A stretch of DNA of 62,401 bases, taken from Methylopumilus sp003533095. GTDB lineage: Bacteria > Pseudomonadota > Gammaproteobacteria > Burkholderiales > Methylophilaceae. Positions within the stretch are counted from its first letter, which is position 1; each line of letters opens with the position of its first letter. Shown here piece after piece: positions 61,333 through 62,401 of this stretch. The stretch covers positions 1 to 62,401 of the forward strand of contig CAXBPZ010000004.1 in the NCBI GenBank assembly GCA_963977845.1, in the 5' to 3' direction. The position numbers and the translations under genes were made by a program. Below the pieces are notes generated by a model. It saw only the letters and a list, made by a program, of their open reading frames with translations, was not told the DNA's origin and did no database searches.

Positions 61333-62401
61333 CTAATTAAAGTTTGCTTGACGATAAGCGTCAGGGATTTGGTTTACAGTTCTTACACCCGGAACATTTC
61401 TATATAAGAAACTATTAAGCTTATTGGCATCTGTGCCAATGGCGCCAAGACCATTTAACTCAAGTTGCATGAAGAGCGTATAATTTGCTGCCGGGCTGGT
61501 TGGCAAGGATATTCTGTCGAAAATAGTTCTTGCAACCCAACAGCCGCCGTCATATTCGATGCCTCCAAGCACTTCAACAGTTTGAGATGTTTTTAAATCA
61601 TAATTAAATCTGCCAATAGAGTAAAAACGATTTCCTAGTGGCCATTGACCGGCTGCATTCAATACTTTTAAATTTTGGTCGCTTTTAGTTACATTATCAA
61701 TCATACGGTAACTTAAATTAAGCATCTTTCCTGGCTCCGGATTATACCGACTGCTAACCGTGCTTCTAAGTAGGGTTCTGGAAGTTGGATCGTATTGAAA
61801 CATTGCATCAAGATTTAAGGAGTTTGCTAGTCTTGCTGTTGCACCCATAAAGATATCAGAATTAGCTTTTTTGGCTTCTAAATCTGTCCCAAAAATTTTT
61901 CGATCTTCAAAGTAATATCTTTGAGCAATAACTCCAGAAAGTCTTTCTTTGCCATTCTTATCAATAAATTTTGAAGTTAAAGCTGCTGTCAGCTGGTTCG
62001 CGTCATTGATTCTATCTTGTCCGTTATATTGATTTTCAGAAAAGAGTGTTTGCATGTTTAAGTCTGAAAGACCGGAATCAAATAAAGGTAAATTAGATTG
62101 ATTTTTGTATGGGATATAAACATAAAATAATCTAGGCTCTAGAGTGTTTGTGAAGTTTTGATTGAAAAGATTAATGGATCGATCAAAATACATGCCACTA
62201 TCCACCGACATAATGGGAGTTACAATCTCTTGATTCTTGTAGGTAGTTGAAGCATTTAAATTATTAAGATTGTAGGATCGGATATTGGTTGAAAACTTTG
62301 GTTTGATGTAACCATAAGTTTCAGTAATCGGGATGGTAATGCTTGGCGTCATGCTGAAACGGCTCCCTGTAACTTTTTCATTGGTATTACTATCAACAAT
62401 A
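61333..62401 (-). CDS. lptD: LPS-assembly protein LptD, C-terminal part
   Basis: The gene runs off the right edge; about 356 C-terminal residues are visible and the frame is open to base 62400, so the internal ATG at 62352 is not the start. LptD is the outer-membrane barrel that inserts LPS. The fragment shows barrel-strand alternation and the family segment TITETYGYIKPKF, MSVDSGMYFDR, FYVYIPYKNQ and GGIEYDGGCWVAR. The single Cys in GGCW is the conserved C-terminal cysteine that forms interdomain disulfides. Full length cannot be judged. Confidence 0.93.
   Translation of the reverse strand, partial: IVDSNTNEKVTGSRFSMTPSITIPITETYGYIKPKFSTNIRSYNLNNLNASTTYKNQEIVTPIMSVDSGMYFDRSINLFNQNFTNTLEPRLFYVYIPYKNQSNLPLFDSGLSDLNMQTLFSENQYNGQDRINDANQLTAALTSKFIDKNGKERLSGVIAQRYYFEDRKIFGTDLEAKKANSDIFMGATARLANSLNLDAMFQYDPTSRTLLRSTVSSRYNPEPGKMLNLSYRMIDNVTKSDQNLKVLNAAGQWPLGNRFYSIGRFNYDLKTSQTVEVLGGIEYDGGCWVARTIFDRISLPTSPAANYTLFMQLELNGLGAIGTDANKLNSFLYRNVPGVRTVNQIPDAYRQANFN

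Overview
The window is a dense, low-GC stretch of core chromosome from a Gram-negative bacterium, most likely a betaproteobacterium of the Methylophilaceae type (OM43 / Methylopumilus-like). That placement is inference. It rests on the AT-rich codon use, the outer-membrane genes (lptD, lptE, surA, lpxH), the zapD-yacG-coaE and secB-gpsA-trmL neighbourhoods, and a 1287-residue DUF3683 FAD/Fe-S fusion of a kind common in betaproteobacteria. No methanol dehydrogenase or other methylotrophy marker lies in the window, so the lifestyle cannot be read from it directly. The longest gene-free gap is about 210 bases. No stretch over 300 bases lacks a gene, and I see no tRNA, rRNA, insertion sequence, phage, CRISPR array or attachment site.

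Layout. 1-4.0 kb: heme A synthesis (ctaA fragment, ctaB), a membrane-anchored cytochrome c, apaH, then a PfkB-type kinase and hemJ on the other strand. 4.2-8.1 kb: the giant FAD/Fe-S oxidoreductase. 8.1-12.6 kb: phoB-phoR plus a coupled gene for an unknown exported protein, divergent from an OFA-type transporter, with three Pho-box half-sites between them. 12.7-17.8 kb: ribH-nusB facing an envelope gene group (TPR protein, L,D-transpeptidase, exported and cytoplasmic cyclophilins, lpxH). 17.9-24.8 kb: cysS, argJ, a MutT-ThiE fusion, a PCu(A)C copper chaperone, yacG, zapD, coaE, an orphan 116-residue protein and a polyprenyl diphosphate synthase. 25.0-29.7 kb: rplU-rpmA-obgE-proB, purE-purK and rpsT.

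29.9-38.2 kb: murJ-ribF-ileS-lspA, a YuiH-like molybdopterin oxidoreductase, and a small cysteine-rich metal-handling candidate locus (DUF2946 protein, outer-membrane protein with an N-terminal CASCGC motif, TlpA-like thioredoxin). 38.3-46.9 kb: clpB behind a canonical heat-shock promoter, yjbQ, envC, gpmI, grxC, secB, an SH3 protein, gpsA and trmL. 47.1-51.6 kb: a biotin cluster bioB-F-H-C-D without bioA. 51.6-62.4 kb, all minus strand: nadD-proA-holA-lptE-leuS, then adk, then rsmA-pdxA-surA-lptD, with lptD cut by the window edge.

Genome style. Genes are packed with 1-26 base overlaps, ATGA/TAATG couplings and tail-to-tail pairs with almost no spacer, as in streamlined planktonic bacteria. 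TTG starts are chosen for several genes. I found no convincing new defence, mobile or biosynthetic system. The least explained items are the exported protein coupled to phoR, the 116-residue orphan at 23.5 kb and the cysteine-rich trio at 36.3-38.2 kb.
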